Origin: Porites lobata
Lineage: Eukaryota > Cnidaria > Anthozoa > Scleractinia > Poritidae
Reading direction: 5' to 3'
Assembly (NCBI GenBank): GCA_942486035.1
Contig: CALNXK010000020.1
Span: 1,474,501 to 1,538,500, forward strand
Length of the DNA stretch: 64,000 nt
The position numbers and the translations under genes were made by a program. Position 1 is the first letter of the stretch; each line of letters opens with the position of its first letter. The notes beneath the pieces are model-generated. The model saw only the letters and a list, made by a program, of their open reading frames with translations, was not told where the DNA came from and searched no databases. This document shows, in pieces, positions 43,191 to 55,990 of this stretch.

Positions 43191-46100
43191 TACCTCTTCC
43201 TCCCACCCCCCGAAATTCAAGGGAGGCCCGAGAAGCCTTCGGGCGATAAATCACGACACGCACGTTTCAAGGAAAGATAAAGAAACGATTGACCAGCATG
43301 AGCTGTCTGAGTTTAGACCACTGAAATATTCGAGTCTGGGGGCCACCTGTTTTGTTAATTAACCTGCTTCAAGACGGGGCGGGTTTAATTTTTTTTTTTA
43401 AATAGAGACCTTCAAGTTCATTCACATATGCTGAACAGATGGCCCTTCACTCTAAGGAGGTCGTTCGAAAAGCAACCCTTTTTGCCCACGATAAACCCAA
43501 ATTCTATTCTTCAGTTAGGTTTTCGTGATTCAAAAGACTTCAACCGTGGCTAACGTCTCTTTTCCCAAAACTGCTCTGCAAACAATGGATGTCATCTCGC
43601 ATGCGACTGCAAAGTGGCTCCCATTAAGATAGGCTTCTGTGATTGGCCGAATCCACGTGCTGTTATATTATTTCGCGTATGTTTGGACAGTCGGGATGCG
43701 TCGTTAATTTTATCTTTGAATAGCACAACTTCTGGTCTGCCACGATTGATTGCGTGACAGTCGCAAAACTTCTAACCCAAAAATCTGAGATACAGCAAGT
43801 CAACGCCCAGTAGATATCACCTGAAGAAGTAATTTGTTGTTTAGTAGCAATTATTCACGCAAGCAGAGTTCGTATCCGAGACTAAACAATGGTATTAGTA
43901 GAGTATTTCAACAACAGCAGATGTGCCTTTGTTTGACCGGGGCAACCCAAACAGCTGTCGCTCACCGCGTGCCGAGGAATTTGCATACATAGACAGAATT
44001 CCTAAAAGTTAAAGCGAAAGCTCGCTTTAAATAGCCCTTCCACAAACACTTTTACACTAGGAGCATGTCTTGGAGACTCACACGAAACAAATTACTATGT
44101 CCGCGACTTCAAGCTGAATAAATTTTCTACGCGGCTTACGCGACGAAACAATAAGCCAAATTGAAGGACAATAGAACAGATCTGAAGCACGTTTGTTGAC
44201 GGCCCGTCAAATCCGCTAATTGTTTCAAGGGCAAGTCGGGGCGAGTTGACGTTGCGGGTCCCTTATCACAACGAACCACGCGGGGCTGAGAGAAGACATC
44301 GCATTTCAACACGACCGTTTACGCTTGGACGTACGTGGACGTATTACTTCGTCCATGGGAATTAAACGGATCAGCGGAAACTTTTAAGGGCAATTATTGA
44401 GGTGAGAAAATAACGTTGTTTTTAAAAGATCTAACTGTGTTGTTCTTCGGAAGCAAGAGGAACGTTTGTCGGCAAATGCTGGAGCCGTCTGTCCGTCAGG
44501 AAGACATAACATTTTTGAGCTGTCGTGTCGGATGGGAAGAGACAAGCTCTTGTTGCCTGTAAATTCAGCAGAAAACGTCTTCCGATGTAGGTAAATGATA
44601 AGTAATAACTATTTGATGAGTTCTTTATTGATTTTGGGAGGACAAAATGACGTTATTTGAGTGAGAGAGGCCCGAAAGTTTTGTTAAAGTTTCAGACCAC
44701 ACACCGCATTGACAACGAAAGCCCATTTCACTGCTTTTGTGGCTAACCTTTTTCATTTCACTGTTTATACATTAACTGCTGATAAAAATGCAAGTAATGA
44801 TTGGTACAAGTGTTTGCGACTTTTAACGCAAAAGTTACGTTAACGCAATGTAAAACAAGAGATATTATTGGGGCTTATCAGTGTTGGTTACAAATCACAA
44901 CATAAAATTTACTAGTACAGTTTGAACACCACAAATCCGATTACACTGCATTTTGGTTAGTTGTTTAGTTTGTTTGGAAAATGCTGATTTTCTTTTTAAA
45001 CTAAAGTATGTGGATAACAATCGAAACACCGATATTTAGTCGAAGGAGATTCAAAGGTATTCTTTATCAAAACATGGCTGCAGAAAGTATCAAAGAGTGT
45101 TTCTGTCTTTTTTATAAGACGGTAATCGCTTTCATTCGCACTTTTACAGAATGTCCGAGAGAAAAAAACGAATGAAGTTATGCATTGAATTTCGAAAATC
45201 TATTTTATCGCACGGAATCGATGGGGTATTTGATTAAAATTATTCTCTAAACTCTATTTATGAATCTCGCTAATTCGTCTTTAATGGCAATGTTGACGTC
45301 TTTAATCCTGAACTTGACAAGTTGAGGTTCCAAATTTTGTGTTTGTTACCCCCCAAATAAATCCTGTAATATTTCCGTCTTTTTCATTAGCTGCAAACAC
45401 AGTGAACTTTGTTGAAATGGAGGTACTTAAGTGTACTTAATTGTATAGCAATTATGTGAAGTTATTACATGCTAGAACCTGTTAAAAGTTGGACTCAGTG
45501 TACTCCAGACTCGAATATTCGTGCAACTGGTAAACTGTATATTCTGCCATTCACCATGTTTTTTTTTTCAATCTTTTAACTGTAACTTGTCCATTAGTAT
45601 GGAGTGTGGTGTGGAGTGAAAGAAAGTAATCGTCCAAATTAACACATGATATTAAAACCAGTTTTAAAGTAGTGAATTCGTACTAAAAGTACCTGTTGTT
45701 TCATGTTCTGCCCTATTACTGTAAACACCTTATAAGCTTCTGTTCAAAAATTACTAGTTCTTTCAGAAGGCAAAGTTAGACAGAAAGAGGTTGTTGATTT
45801 TCGTCAATGTCGATTATATGAAAAACTCTAACTTAAATCCAAGTGGGAAATTTTAATTCAGTTAATAAATGATACATCAAAGCGATCGTGATTGATTGCG
45901 GGTTTCAATTCGTCTTTCACCTGGGTATATTTTATGATACCACAATACTTACTTAGTATTTTATTACACAATAGATTATTCTTTTTCAATTCACCATTAT
46001 GTCGAATTTCTTCGAACAGTTTGTTCACTAAGTAGACTTCACTTCAACTGACAGTCCAACATTTTGCGGTCCTGTGTCCTTGCACAAAGGACCCGTTCAA

Positions 46101-46279
46101 TGTTGCCTGTGCATTGGCTTCCACCGTATGACAGTACGGGGTTGTTCACGGCAACCTTCATATCTCTTATGCATCCCCAACCATATTCATTCTTCTTCTG
46201 CATCAATGGCAGTTTCCCACATTTTACCTATAGCTCATTAATTTCGGTACGATTTTCTCTGGTTCTTTGCCATCTTGAA

Positions 46280-47232
46280 CATGTGGGAGTGACATTCATG
46301 GAGTTCACCTCCCTTCTGTATTGACCCTGTGACAGAGTTCTTGTCTCCGCCCTTGCATAGAGTAATATTATTTCCACTGCCAATTAGGAGAGTTTTCATA
46401 CAGTTTCTTTGACGTGTTCAATTTTTACATCGTTGCCATTCTATGTAGTGGTTACCAGACTTAATCAAAGCAAGAGTCTTTCTGGAGAGTGCTCCTTTGT
46501 TTACGTGACCAAAAACTGAACTGGCAACTACATTTCAGGATGCTTTAACTGTCCTTTTTTTTTTTTTTTTGGGGGCGGGGGGGAAGTGACATTGATGGAG
46601 TTTCATCTCCCTTTTGCATTGACGCTACAGGGTTTGTTCCCCTCCCCTCCTGCCTACAGTAGTATTTGTTGATTAGGAGAGTTTTCATTACAGTTTCTTT
46701 AACAACATTTTTACGTCTTCTCCACTCTACGTAGTGGTCTACTTAATCATGCAGTGTACGCTCTTTGGAGCAAGAATCTTTCTGAGGAGAGCTCCTTTGT
46801 TTACGTGACCACTACTGACCGTGTAGGGAGTTTGTAAATTTGATAGTTAACTCAACTAGAACCGTCATTTCAAGATGCGTGAGCAGCTTTTTTTTTCTTT
46901 TGGGAGTGACATCCATGGAGTTTCACCTCCATTTTGCATTGACCCTGCAGAGCTCTTGTTTCCGCCCATGCATACAGTTGTATTAGTTCCATTGTCGAGT
47001 AGGAGAGTTTTCATCAAGTTTCGCTGACATCTTTAATTTCAGTACATTACCTTCATTGTATGCATTGTTCACTAGGGTTGCATGGGCAATGTACACTCCT
47101 TGGAGCAAGAGTCCTTCTGAGATGGGGCTCCACTATTTACGTGACCGTAACTGACAATGCAGGATGTTGACAATTTTGATAGTAGCGCAAATAGGCCGCT
47201 TAATTCAAGGTGCTAAAAGCTGTTTTTTTTTT
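46280..47232. repeat. Three diverged tandem units of ~300-335 bp
   Basis: Anchor GTGACATTCATGGAGTT occurs at 46289, 46586 and 46906 with small changes. Each unit then has GCATTGACCCTG-like, TAGGAGAGTTTTCAT, GAGCAAGAGTC(C)TTCT and CTCCTTTGTTTACGTGACC-like phrases in the same order, and ends in a poly-T tract. The copies are clearly diverged, so the duplication is old. No ORF spans a unit. Confidence 0.85.
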
Positions 47233-49204
47233 TCAGAACGAGATTTTAAGGCACGCCTAGCTACTCGGCGTTCGCTGTTTTTAGCTTCAACTTACGTCTG
47301 AAAGATATGATGATATGACAGACAAGATAGCGAGTGTGCCTTTTTCAAATGCGTTGTATGTACAAAAAAGTTGCCAAGACTTTCTTTAACGATGGACTGA
47401 AGATAATGTTCTTTATTTAGAGGAGCAAAAAGGCTACGTATTGACACGAAAACGATGCATAGTTAGCCGTGTGTAAGGTACAGCACTGTAGAACAACAAA
47501 ACGTAGTTTTAATTGTTTTCTTTAGGATATCTCTTGTGGAATCACAACTGATGTTACTGGCAGACCCAGGGGCGCCATTTTCAGATAACTAAAACACGTA
47601 CTCTACATGTACACTAAATTTACCCTGAAATCAAACAGTTTATCAGCTGTTTCTTCATGCTTTCTTTGTCATATGAAATCAGTGCCATATCCATAATGCC
47701 AATTTGATCAGATCGTGAATAATGAAACTGACGCTTGTTGTTTTCTGCCCGCAGAGAAGGTCATAGATAAACGTTAAGGAGAAATTTTTGCTTAAGGAAG
47801 AAATTTAATTGCATGTATGCAGTATCATTGCGGATCATGGTGCAAAACTTCGCAAGATTTCATTCGCAGCTTTATAAAATGTAGCTTCTCTTTTCTGGTC
47901 AAAAGCTTAATTAGGAGAGATATTTAAGTTCAAGTTTCTTAGACGTAAGCCCTTGTAAAATTGTTTAATGTACCTTTTTCCTGATAATAATCTGTTTAGC
48001 CACTCAGTTTATCTCAAGTCGGATTAAGTTCAAATCTCGATTTCCGGATAGTTCGCATTTTCTACTCTTGATCTGCGTTCGTTTCAGTCACGCAATTTAG
48101 ATAAACAGCCAGAGACACTGCACTGTTGTCCGGCACTTGTACTTAACGTCTGTCTAAAACAGGTGTCCGCTTGACAGAGAATCAAGGAACTTAAGAACTG
48201 CAGGGACCAGCAGACCAGTTCTTGCAGGGTATCCTTTTTGGGGAGTTGTCCGTGGAGAGAGGACTTGATTGTAGTCGTTGGTAAGAAAAGGGTTCTGAGA
48301 ATCTCCTGGAATCCCTTAAGGCGTAGACGATGGGATCCTCAAAAATGCTGCCCAAAACCCGGGAGTGAAGGGTCTTCGAAAGCCAAAAGAAAAATTATCT
48401 ACATCATCGTCACTCTTCAAACAAAATGATTTCCATTTTATTGAAAATAATGAGGGCAGATTTTTAATCATCCCCCCCCCCAAACCAGAAAAAAGGACAA
48501 GAAACAGGAAAAAAAGCATATGAAATGAAATAAAAAAAGTGATGATATTGATAATGACCATCAATCATGATCGCCAACAGAATTCACGCTATTTTAAACT
48601 GTTTATAAGACATTTGAATTCTGTGTATAAAGATTTGATTTTTGTAGTCTGTTTTGACAGCATGGTCAAGTTCACATTTTTAACGTTTAAAGCAAGGCAA
48701 GTGGATTTTAGCGTGCAAACAAACGTGGCGTTCTATTTAGGGTTATTAATATTCTTAGAAAGAAAACTATCACACACAACATGACCTTAGTGTTTTTGGA
48801 GGTCAACAATGAACAAAGATTTTTTGAATTTCCTCGTTATGGTTAGTTTTAAGATGTCTACTATTAGAAAGACCATTTGGCAATATTTAACGTGGTAGAC
48901 AAGATACCGAGAAGTCAGCGTTTAGTTTGAGTTGCAAATCACAGTGAAATTATTTTTGTTAACAGTATCAACAAGATTGCGTGCCAAATTTTCAATAATG
49001 TTGTCTTTCATCTACAGCCTTTCAACTGGGCGACTACATATAGCGATCACTTAATTTCGCTAGAGTGCTTGATGAAATGTATAGGTCTTTATTAAAATAA
49101 ATTGGCTGACTTTTTGCTCGCCAATTGACCTGGTAAGGGCGTAGAGATATTACACTTCGTCATACTTGTTTTCTTATGCCTTGATCACAGTGCAGTGCTC
49201 GTGT

Positions 49205-49500
49205 CATCCCATTGAAGGGATTCCGGAATCCGAAAAATTTTTGCTTGTGGAATCCAGAATCCTGGGCTTTGGAATCCGGAATACAGGCTACACTAAGTGT
49301 CCGTCTTAGAAAGATGTAAAGAAAGGCAAGGACCAACTCTAGGTGTCCGTTTTACAGAGGTGTCCGTCAAAAGAGAGTCCACTGTACAGCTGTAGGAATC
49401 CGGAATCCAGGTTTCACCGTCAAAGATCTGGAATCCAGCACCTTAAAGCCGGAATCCACGGCGTGGAATCCAAAATCCAAGACTGTTTTGGATTTCCTTA
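49205..49500. repeat. Degenerate GGAATCC array with inserted GTCCGTCTTAG repeat
   Basis: GGAATCCGGAAT-like words recur irregularly (ATTCCGGAATCCG, GGAATCCAGAATCC, GGAATCCACGG). The middle (49296-49390) is a different repeat with GTGTCCGTCTTAGAAAG and GTCCGTCAAAAGAGAG, phrases that also occur near 53625. Confidence 0.7.
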
Positions 49501-52500
49501 CATGGGGGCCTCGTGACCTCTAGAGCGTGTAGGCCTTAATTCAGTTTCTCATTCTAGAAAAACTGGGTCACAACACGTACATAATTACCTTCATTTTTCC
49601 AAGTTAGCGTAAACAGCTCCTTTGGAATCGTTAAGTATATGGAGACCTCCGAAACCAAAAGAAAATATAAAATATTACCGGTAATCGATACCGTCCATAT
49701 TCTAATTGACGATGCGATATTGTCACGAAATGATATCGATACTGTTCCAGAGAACTTGGGACAGTGCAATGGCCATAATGTAGTCCATGTAGTGTGACTG
49801 TCAGAGATAAAAAAATGCTGCCTATTCTAACTACTCCGTGTGCTATTGTGATTTCAAGTTCGTACTTACAGTGGAATTTAGCGGCCAATTCAGGGGACAA
49901 TACGGTGCTCCACTGACAGTTTTGTCCCCAGGACTCGGATATACAACTGGCGGCTAGGAAGAATAGAAGATTGACTGTATGATGTACTATATGTACTATA
50001 GTCTGAATATCCTGACATAAATGGACAGTCTTGTTATACCACAATTGCCGAATACTATCCCGTATGAGATGCTTTTAATCAGCCTGTGTACAGATGTTCC
50101 CTCCCCTAAAAAAATCGGAGAGGGGGGGCGGTGTCTGTACACATGCTACTTTTAATAAAAGGCTTAGTTACCTTGGAGAGAGTGTACTGTAACTGTCAAA
50201 ACTGTCGCATGATTTCTTGACTTCTGTTTCAAAATGCAGGTTTCTCTGACTAACCTGTGCAGAAAACAAACTTTCGGTCTAGTCTTTGGGTTAAAAGTGC
50301 TCTACAAACTTGACTTTTCACTTCCGTTAGTTTCTGTTCTTTTTTCGTTTATTGTTTTTGTTTCCTTTTGCTGGCCTTTAGGTTTTAATTCCTATGAGGA
50401 AATTATCCGGGAAAACTCTTAGGATCTGCAAAATATTGAAGAGGATGTACAAGTGCGTAGATTTTTCTTGCACGCCGCTTAAACCCCAAACCGATGACGT
50501 TTCAATATTGTCTCGCTCCATAAGCTCGTTAATGGATTAATCGAAAGTCTTATGTCATTCACATTTTTCAAATTTATTGAAAAATTAAAATGTCTTTAGT
50601 AAGACTGAATTTGGGTCGGCGATTAAGAGAATCTACGTGCTCCATATAGCAACCGTACCTTGCTCTATGCAAGTTGCTAAGCAATGTATATTTTGTTGTT
50701 GTTTGTTGCGCATTAGTTCCCTCTTTTATTTCTTTAGTCCAAAAATATTTGCCTCCACGTGGACGGATTATATCTCCCACGTTCCTTTAGTTGTCGACTT
50801 TTGTTAAACGTACGTTGATGCGAATAGCCATAAATGTGAGAAGGACATTTTTAAGACTTCGTTTGATGAGGCTTAAAGAGAGTTTTCTCGCCTTTCTTAT
50901 ATTCCTTCAAGTGGTTCAAGCAAACACAATTAGTTCTTGTACTTGAAAGTTATCTTGTTTTCAGGTGACATGTCTGTCGGATCTAAAAATAGTCGTTGCT
51001 ATCTTGCCCTTTGTATTAGAAAATGAACAGTCTGACATGACCTATTGAGTTTATACTGGGCGTGTGTATTTTGAAAGCAAATGCAAATCTAGCCAATATA
51101 CGGAAGGCTTGAGAGTTCAAAAGAGATCGGCCCGTCGATTGTTGTTCCTGAATTCTTTAAGATAATATTTATGTTGGCGTAGCGTAAATGTTACGAGGAA
51201 AGATGAACAAACACCTTTACTATTTCTAAGGTGTAAGGAACATGTTGGAAACTTGTTTTGGATGCGAGGAAGGCCTAAAATTGGGCAGCTCTTCTGGCCA
51301 AGAAAAAACGATCGGCAAAATCTCTACCGCACAGCTTCATAATAGGTAAAATCTTAATTGTTTTACTTAGAGACACGACAATCTCTGCAGATTAACGCGA
51401 GTGGCAGTGTTTTGAAAGTGTGGCGTTAAAACTCGTGAGTAGCACTGACCTTTCAAACAGCTCACTCAAAGTAAGTGTGAAAGAGAGATTATAAGGGACT
51501 TTGTATTGTTCAAACTACAAGTGTTTCGTGAAAGAAATTTAGACTTAAATCTAAAGTCCGGAGAAGTTTGTTGGGTATTCGCTTTCGTTATTTTGCGAGT
51601 CAATGCATGTAATAACTATTTAACGTATTTAACTTTAATTATAATCCTTAGTAATGATCTCCATCAGTTTCTCTTATGACATCAACGCTTTTAATTAAAA
51701 ATTTCCGGTAAACGCTTTTAATTAAAATTAATCAGAATTCAGGCAACCATCACCCACAAAGAGTTCTTTTACAGTGTCAACTTCTCCGAACTGACGCTAA
51801 AAGAAATGAATGACTCAAGACAGGAGAATTCGCATTTTGATACTGATAGTTGTCGTCCCGGAAGGCCTAAGTCGTCTTAAAATTCCCAGTTGATTAGAAT
51901 AACAGCTAGACTTTTCATAAGTAAAAACACCTGGCTTAAACTTTGTTAGCATCGATCGAAGAGACATTGGGTAGCGTCTTCTGTTGACGTCTGGATGAAA
52001 TTGTCTCGTTTGCGCACGAAAGGTCAACCTGCAAATGGAGTGAGGCGTTTTCTGTTGAAAAGTATTTCGAAGACTCTTGAAATATTTCAATAAAGAGTAA
52101 AGTTTTCAAAAAGGTCGCGGTTGGGTTGGCTTGGCTGTTAAATGAGAGCCAAGAGAGTCTGCGGAGTGGGATATGTTGCGGGGAGAAATCAAGATGGAAG
52201 GTATATTAGAAACTGCCCTGCAACAGGAGGTTTGAATAGCGGTTCCGTTCATTGTGAGTGGCCTTAGCATTCAGTATCCTCAAGGTCGATAGATACTTCG
52301 AGATTCATTGATATTTCAATACGTTTAAGTTAGTTTTAACGTAATGTGACAGGACTATTTTTTCAGTTTCCCGCGCAAAAAGAAGAAATTGAAAGAGACA
52401 GCGATCCAGAAAAACTCGCTTCGAGTGTTATGAATATCCTAACTTCTTGTGGAAAGTCATTCACTTAACCGAAATCACGTTCTGTTTACCTTACAAACAC

Positions 52501-52957
52501 AATGCAGTTGTTACCGAAGGTCAATGTAAAACGTATCTTGATGATCAAAAAGGTTCAGAAAAATCACTTTCAACGCACAATTCTTTAGTTTAACAGTAGA
52601 GGAGAACAACTAAATATTAGTGGACAAAGAAAACTGGAAGTTTTTCTCAAGTTCATTGAGCAACTAAGAAGAAGCCATTAGCTACTGATTGATCACTAGT
52701 TGTTAATTGAAATAAGTTTACATTCATTGCATGTGGTTACAATTACCTTGCTTGTTTTTATTGTTTCTTGTGTAAACTTTGCGATTGTCCCTTCAAAGGC
52801 CAAACGCATTTAATTACTGTAAGTTTCAAAAAAGGTAAATAGAGCAGGGCTAAAAAATAGAGTCCCTAAATGTCATTTCTGAGTCGTTTGGCAAGCGTCC
52901 AACTTGTTTGCTTCTTGTTTTAGCATGAAGTGCATGGTAATTTTCGCCCCATATAAG

Positions 52958-53158
52958 GGAATCCAAGACAATCTTGGATTCTGGATTCCATACCGTGGAT
53001 TCCGGATTGCAGGTACTGGAATCCGGATTCTCTGTCCTTGAGCTGTATTCCGCAGTCCAGAGTCCAGGATTCTGGATTCCTCAAGAAAATAATGTCCCGG
53101 ATTCCGCAGTCCTCATCAAGCAAGTGTTTCTCGTTTCCGGAATCCGTATTCCCTTACA
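52958..53158. repeat. Degenerate GGATTCC array (inverse orientation)
   Basis: TGGATTCTGGATTCCATACC, GTGGATTCCGGATTGCAGG, ATTCTGGATTCC and GTTTCCGGAATCC form a second array of the same family as 49205-49500. The ends GGGAATCC and CCCTTACATCGGG mirror the TTTCCTTACATGGGG end there. Confidence 0.7.
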
Positions 53159-55933
53159 TCGGGCGATAACTTTCTCTGAAATTTCAAAAGTGACCAGAGC
53201 TACGTTCACACACTGTGAAAGAGCGGCACTGGTGTGCCGACACAAAATCGTGTTGTGTGTATGCACATGCACACCTTGGGTATCCGATATGCTCAATTTT
53301 TTTCGGTCACCATTTTGAAACGTAAAGGTAGCAGGGTAACAATAAACGTGTGCACACAGCTAGGACCTGGGGCCAATATGGGTCAATTGTACCCTTACAT
53401 TCGCATCTTGTGCGAATGAACTTGAAAAAACGAATGCGTGTTTACATTATTACCCAGCGAGTACCGTTCTCGAGTTAACGTGCCTTAGTGCAAGTGTGAA
53501 CATTGCTTAAATGTATTTTTACGATTTCAAAAGTGTGAAGACAACTGTTGGGACCGGCTTTAAGTGCCCTTGCACTCCTTACAGAAAATCTAGGGGAATG
53601 ACAAACAAACGACAGGGACCAACTGTAGTGTCCGCCTTAGAAAGAAGTACCCGTTAAGCCTGGTTCACGTAACTATGTTGTATGCCGAACCAGGCTTACA
53701 TAGAGTCTAAAAAAACGTCTGAAAAATGGCATTGACCAAATCAAGGTGTCGCTTTGGAGAGGAACCGAAACTAGGTTGGAGGGACCAACTCTACGTGTCC
53801 ATGATGAGGGGTTTGCGCCTTACAGAGTCATGGGAAATGACTAACGAACTGCGGGTGAGGTCTGTTTAAGAGAAGTGCCTGGTTAACTTTGTTGAGTGTT
53901 CTATGAGGTATGAATTATATTTTTGGCCGGTTGTGTACCCCATTCGAGAGTTTCATATTGGCAATTCCTAACCTAAAAATTCTTTGCCAGTATTGTACCA
54001 TACTGATCATTCTCTAGATAATGACAGCAAAGGCTATGCTTAACTTCACTATCTGATTTTCGCGCCCTAACTCGGAATAAAAAAGCACTCTCCCACTTGG
54101 GCTTTATCTGAGCCTGACTCGCCCTTTTTGGGTCGAATAACAAGTTCAAAACTTTGCGAGACGTCGTGACCGGCCCACTTATGTGCAGAAATGCACGCAA
54201 TGGCGGAAATAGGGAAAATTTGCCAAAGTCTGGCGAATATGTTATGGCAAAGCAAAGGGTTCCCATTGAGAGTGGCGATTTTGACGAAAATGCTGAATAT
54301 GGCGACGAAGACCGGCCTCTCCTTTCTGTCAACGTGTGCGATTCTTTTTGCTTTTGAGTTAGTGCCATGCCGTGGCTATAGCAATAGCAGGAAGTCTTCT
54401 TCTGGTCGACTCTGTTTCTTTCATTTCTTTCATTCTACTTAGCAAACAAATTACTATGACTGAGTCTCTTTAGGGAGTTGGAAGTAGAATTAATAAAATT
54501 AGCTTCTATTCCAAGAATTCGGAAGCAATATAAAAAACACATTGAAAACTAATATTTTAAACGTACTACAAGATAAGTACGAGTGGAATAACATTCTGAG
54601 GATTCCGATTAAAGTAAAAACAAACTAATACTGAAGGAAAAAACAATGGATAAACCGTTAAACTAGTTCTGAAGATTTTTATCAGAACGATGCCAGAAAG
54701 AGACTGTAAATTCAAGCCAATATACTACAGGGCACTTGTCCAGCTATCTTTAGTCTTGACTGCTTGTTATTACATTTTTTACTAAAGCGTTAGATCTTGT
54801 ATTTTGGTGCCGAGTTTTTCAATCCTGTTTTACTTTCAACTGTTTTTATGTGACATGGTAATTAAGGGTGTGATCTTTGTCATGTCGTCAGTAGTCTCAC
54901 AAACGCGCAGATATCGCGATATTGTCTCCCCGATCCAACTGAGCTTGAAGGACTTGTAAAGATGAAGAAGTCTTCAGAGTCGTGTGGATCAACTTAGCTA
55001 ATGATAAATCACTTTTGGTTTTCGAAAAGTTACGTTTTAAGTTTGGAGAAGAGTAGACTGTTTCTTTTAGCCGTGCCCATTTTTTCACTTTCAAGTGGAT
55101 GGCACTTGGCCCTCCAAGCCCTAATATCCACATGCAAATTCTCCAAACTGATCTCCATACATTTCCTCTCAGAATGTTTGAGAAAATTTGTTCAAAGATC
55201 ATTAAGCATTTTCTCTTAGGTGATCATTTTATTCATTCCCACATACTCTTTTTCTAATTATTTATTGATATTGTTAGGAGAGAATTGATGTTGGTCACTT
55301 TTGGGACTTATAGGATGAAGAAACACCTGTTGAGTCTCCCTTGGGAAATTCTTATTGTATTTTTGTCATAGTCCTTGAGAAACGTGTTCTTTACAGTACT
55401 GGTGGCAGAATTGAACTACTGAACCTAACAATTACATTTGTCACCCTCTTCATTCAGCAGTGATGCATTCAAAGTAAACAATCTGCTTTTTTATTATTCA
55501 GTTTTAGGTCCGTGGCTTGTGGATCCATTCATAAGCGAAGTGGTTATTTTTATTAATTTTCTTGTTGGGGGGAGGGGGGGAGTTTGAATCCTGTGTATGT
55601 GACGAGTGAAATGAATTGGCGTACCAGCCATCAATAACTCCTCCTGCCTGTGGTAGACTGTGGTTTTCCCACGGCTCATTTTCCCGCCATTGGCATACAG
55701 ATATAATGAGTTTATACACAAATTATCTACCCGTTCTAAATTGCCAATTAAGATTAGCCTGAGAGTAAAAGCACAGAAACGTGGGTGACCAACTTTCCGC
55801 TCAAAAGAGGCTCTTAATATTGTGCGTGGGAACGCGCGAAAAGTTGTCAAGAACCCCTTTCCCGCCGGTCAACCTATATTCGGTCAAGTAGCGTTTTACC
55901 ACACATTTTAAGCCAGCTTATGTTCTTTTGCAG

Positions 55934-55990
55934 GGAACTTAGAGAAAAGGAGGTTGTAGATGAACAGAGCTGGAAATTAGAGATTGTACG
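55934..55990 (+). other. Candidate small exon of unknown transcript
   Basis: The acceptor TTCTTTTGCAG precedes 57 bases that are open in one frame (ELREKEVVDEQSWKLEIV) and end at donor GTAAGT. Joined to the MARCH-type gene it cannot continue the coding frame, so it would be a leader exon or belong elsewhere. It could be chance. Confidence 0.25.

Noticed and set aside
49631..50044. 137-codon minus-strand open frame as a gene
   Set aside because: It has no motif, irregular hydrophobicity, no convincing splice context, and neighbouring frames are equally open.
54060..54420. Open frames on both strands as a transmembrane protein gene
   Set aside because: Three overlapping frames on both strands, no splice context, and the text resembles a dispersed repeat.
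54897..55202. Minus-strand open frame with helical residues as a retroelement or gene
   Set aside because: No reverse transcriptase, integrase or other catalytic motif is visible, and the opposite strand is equally open.
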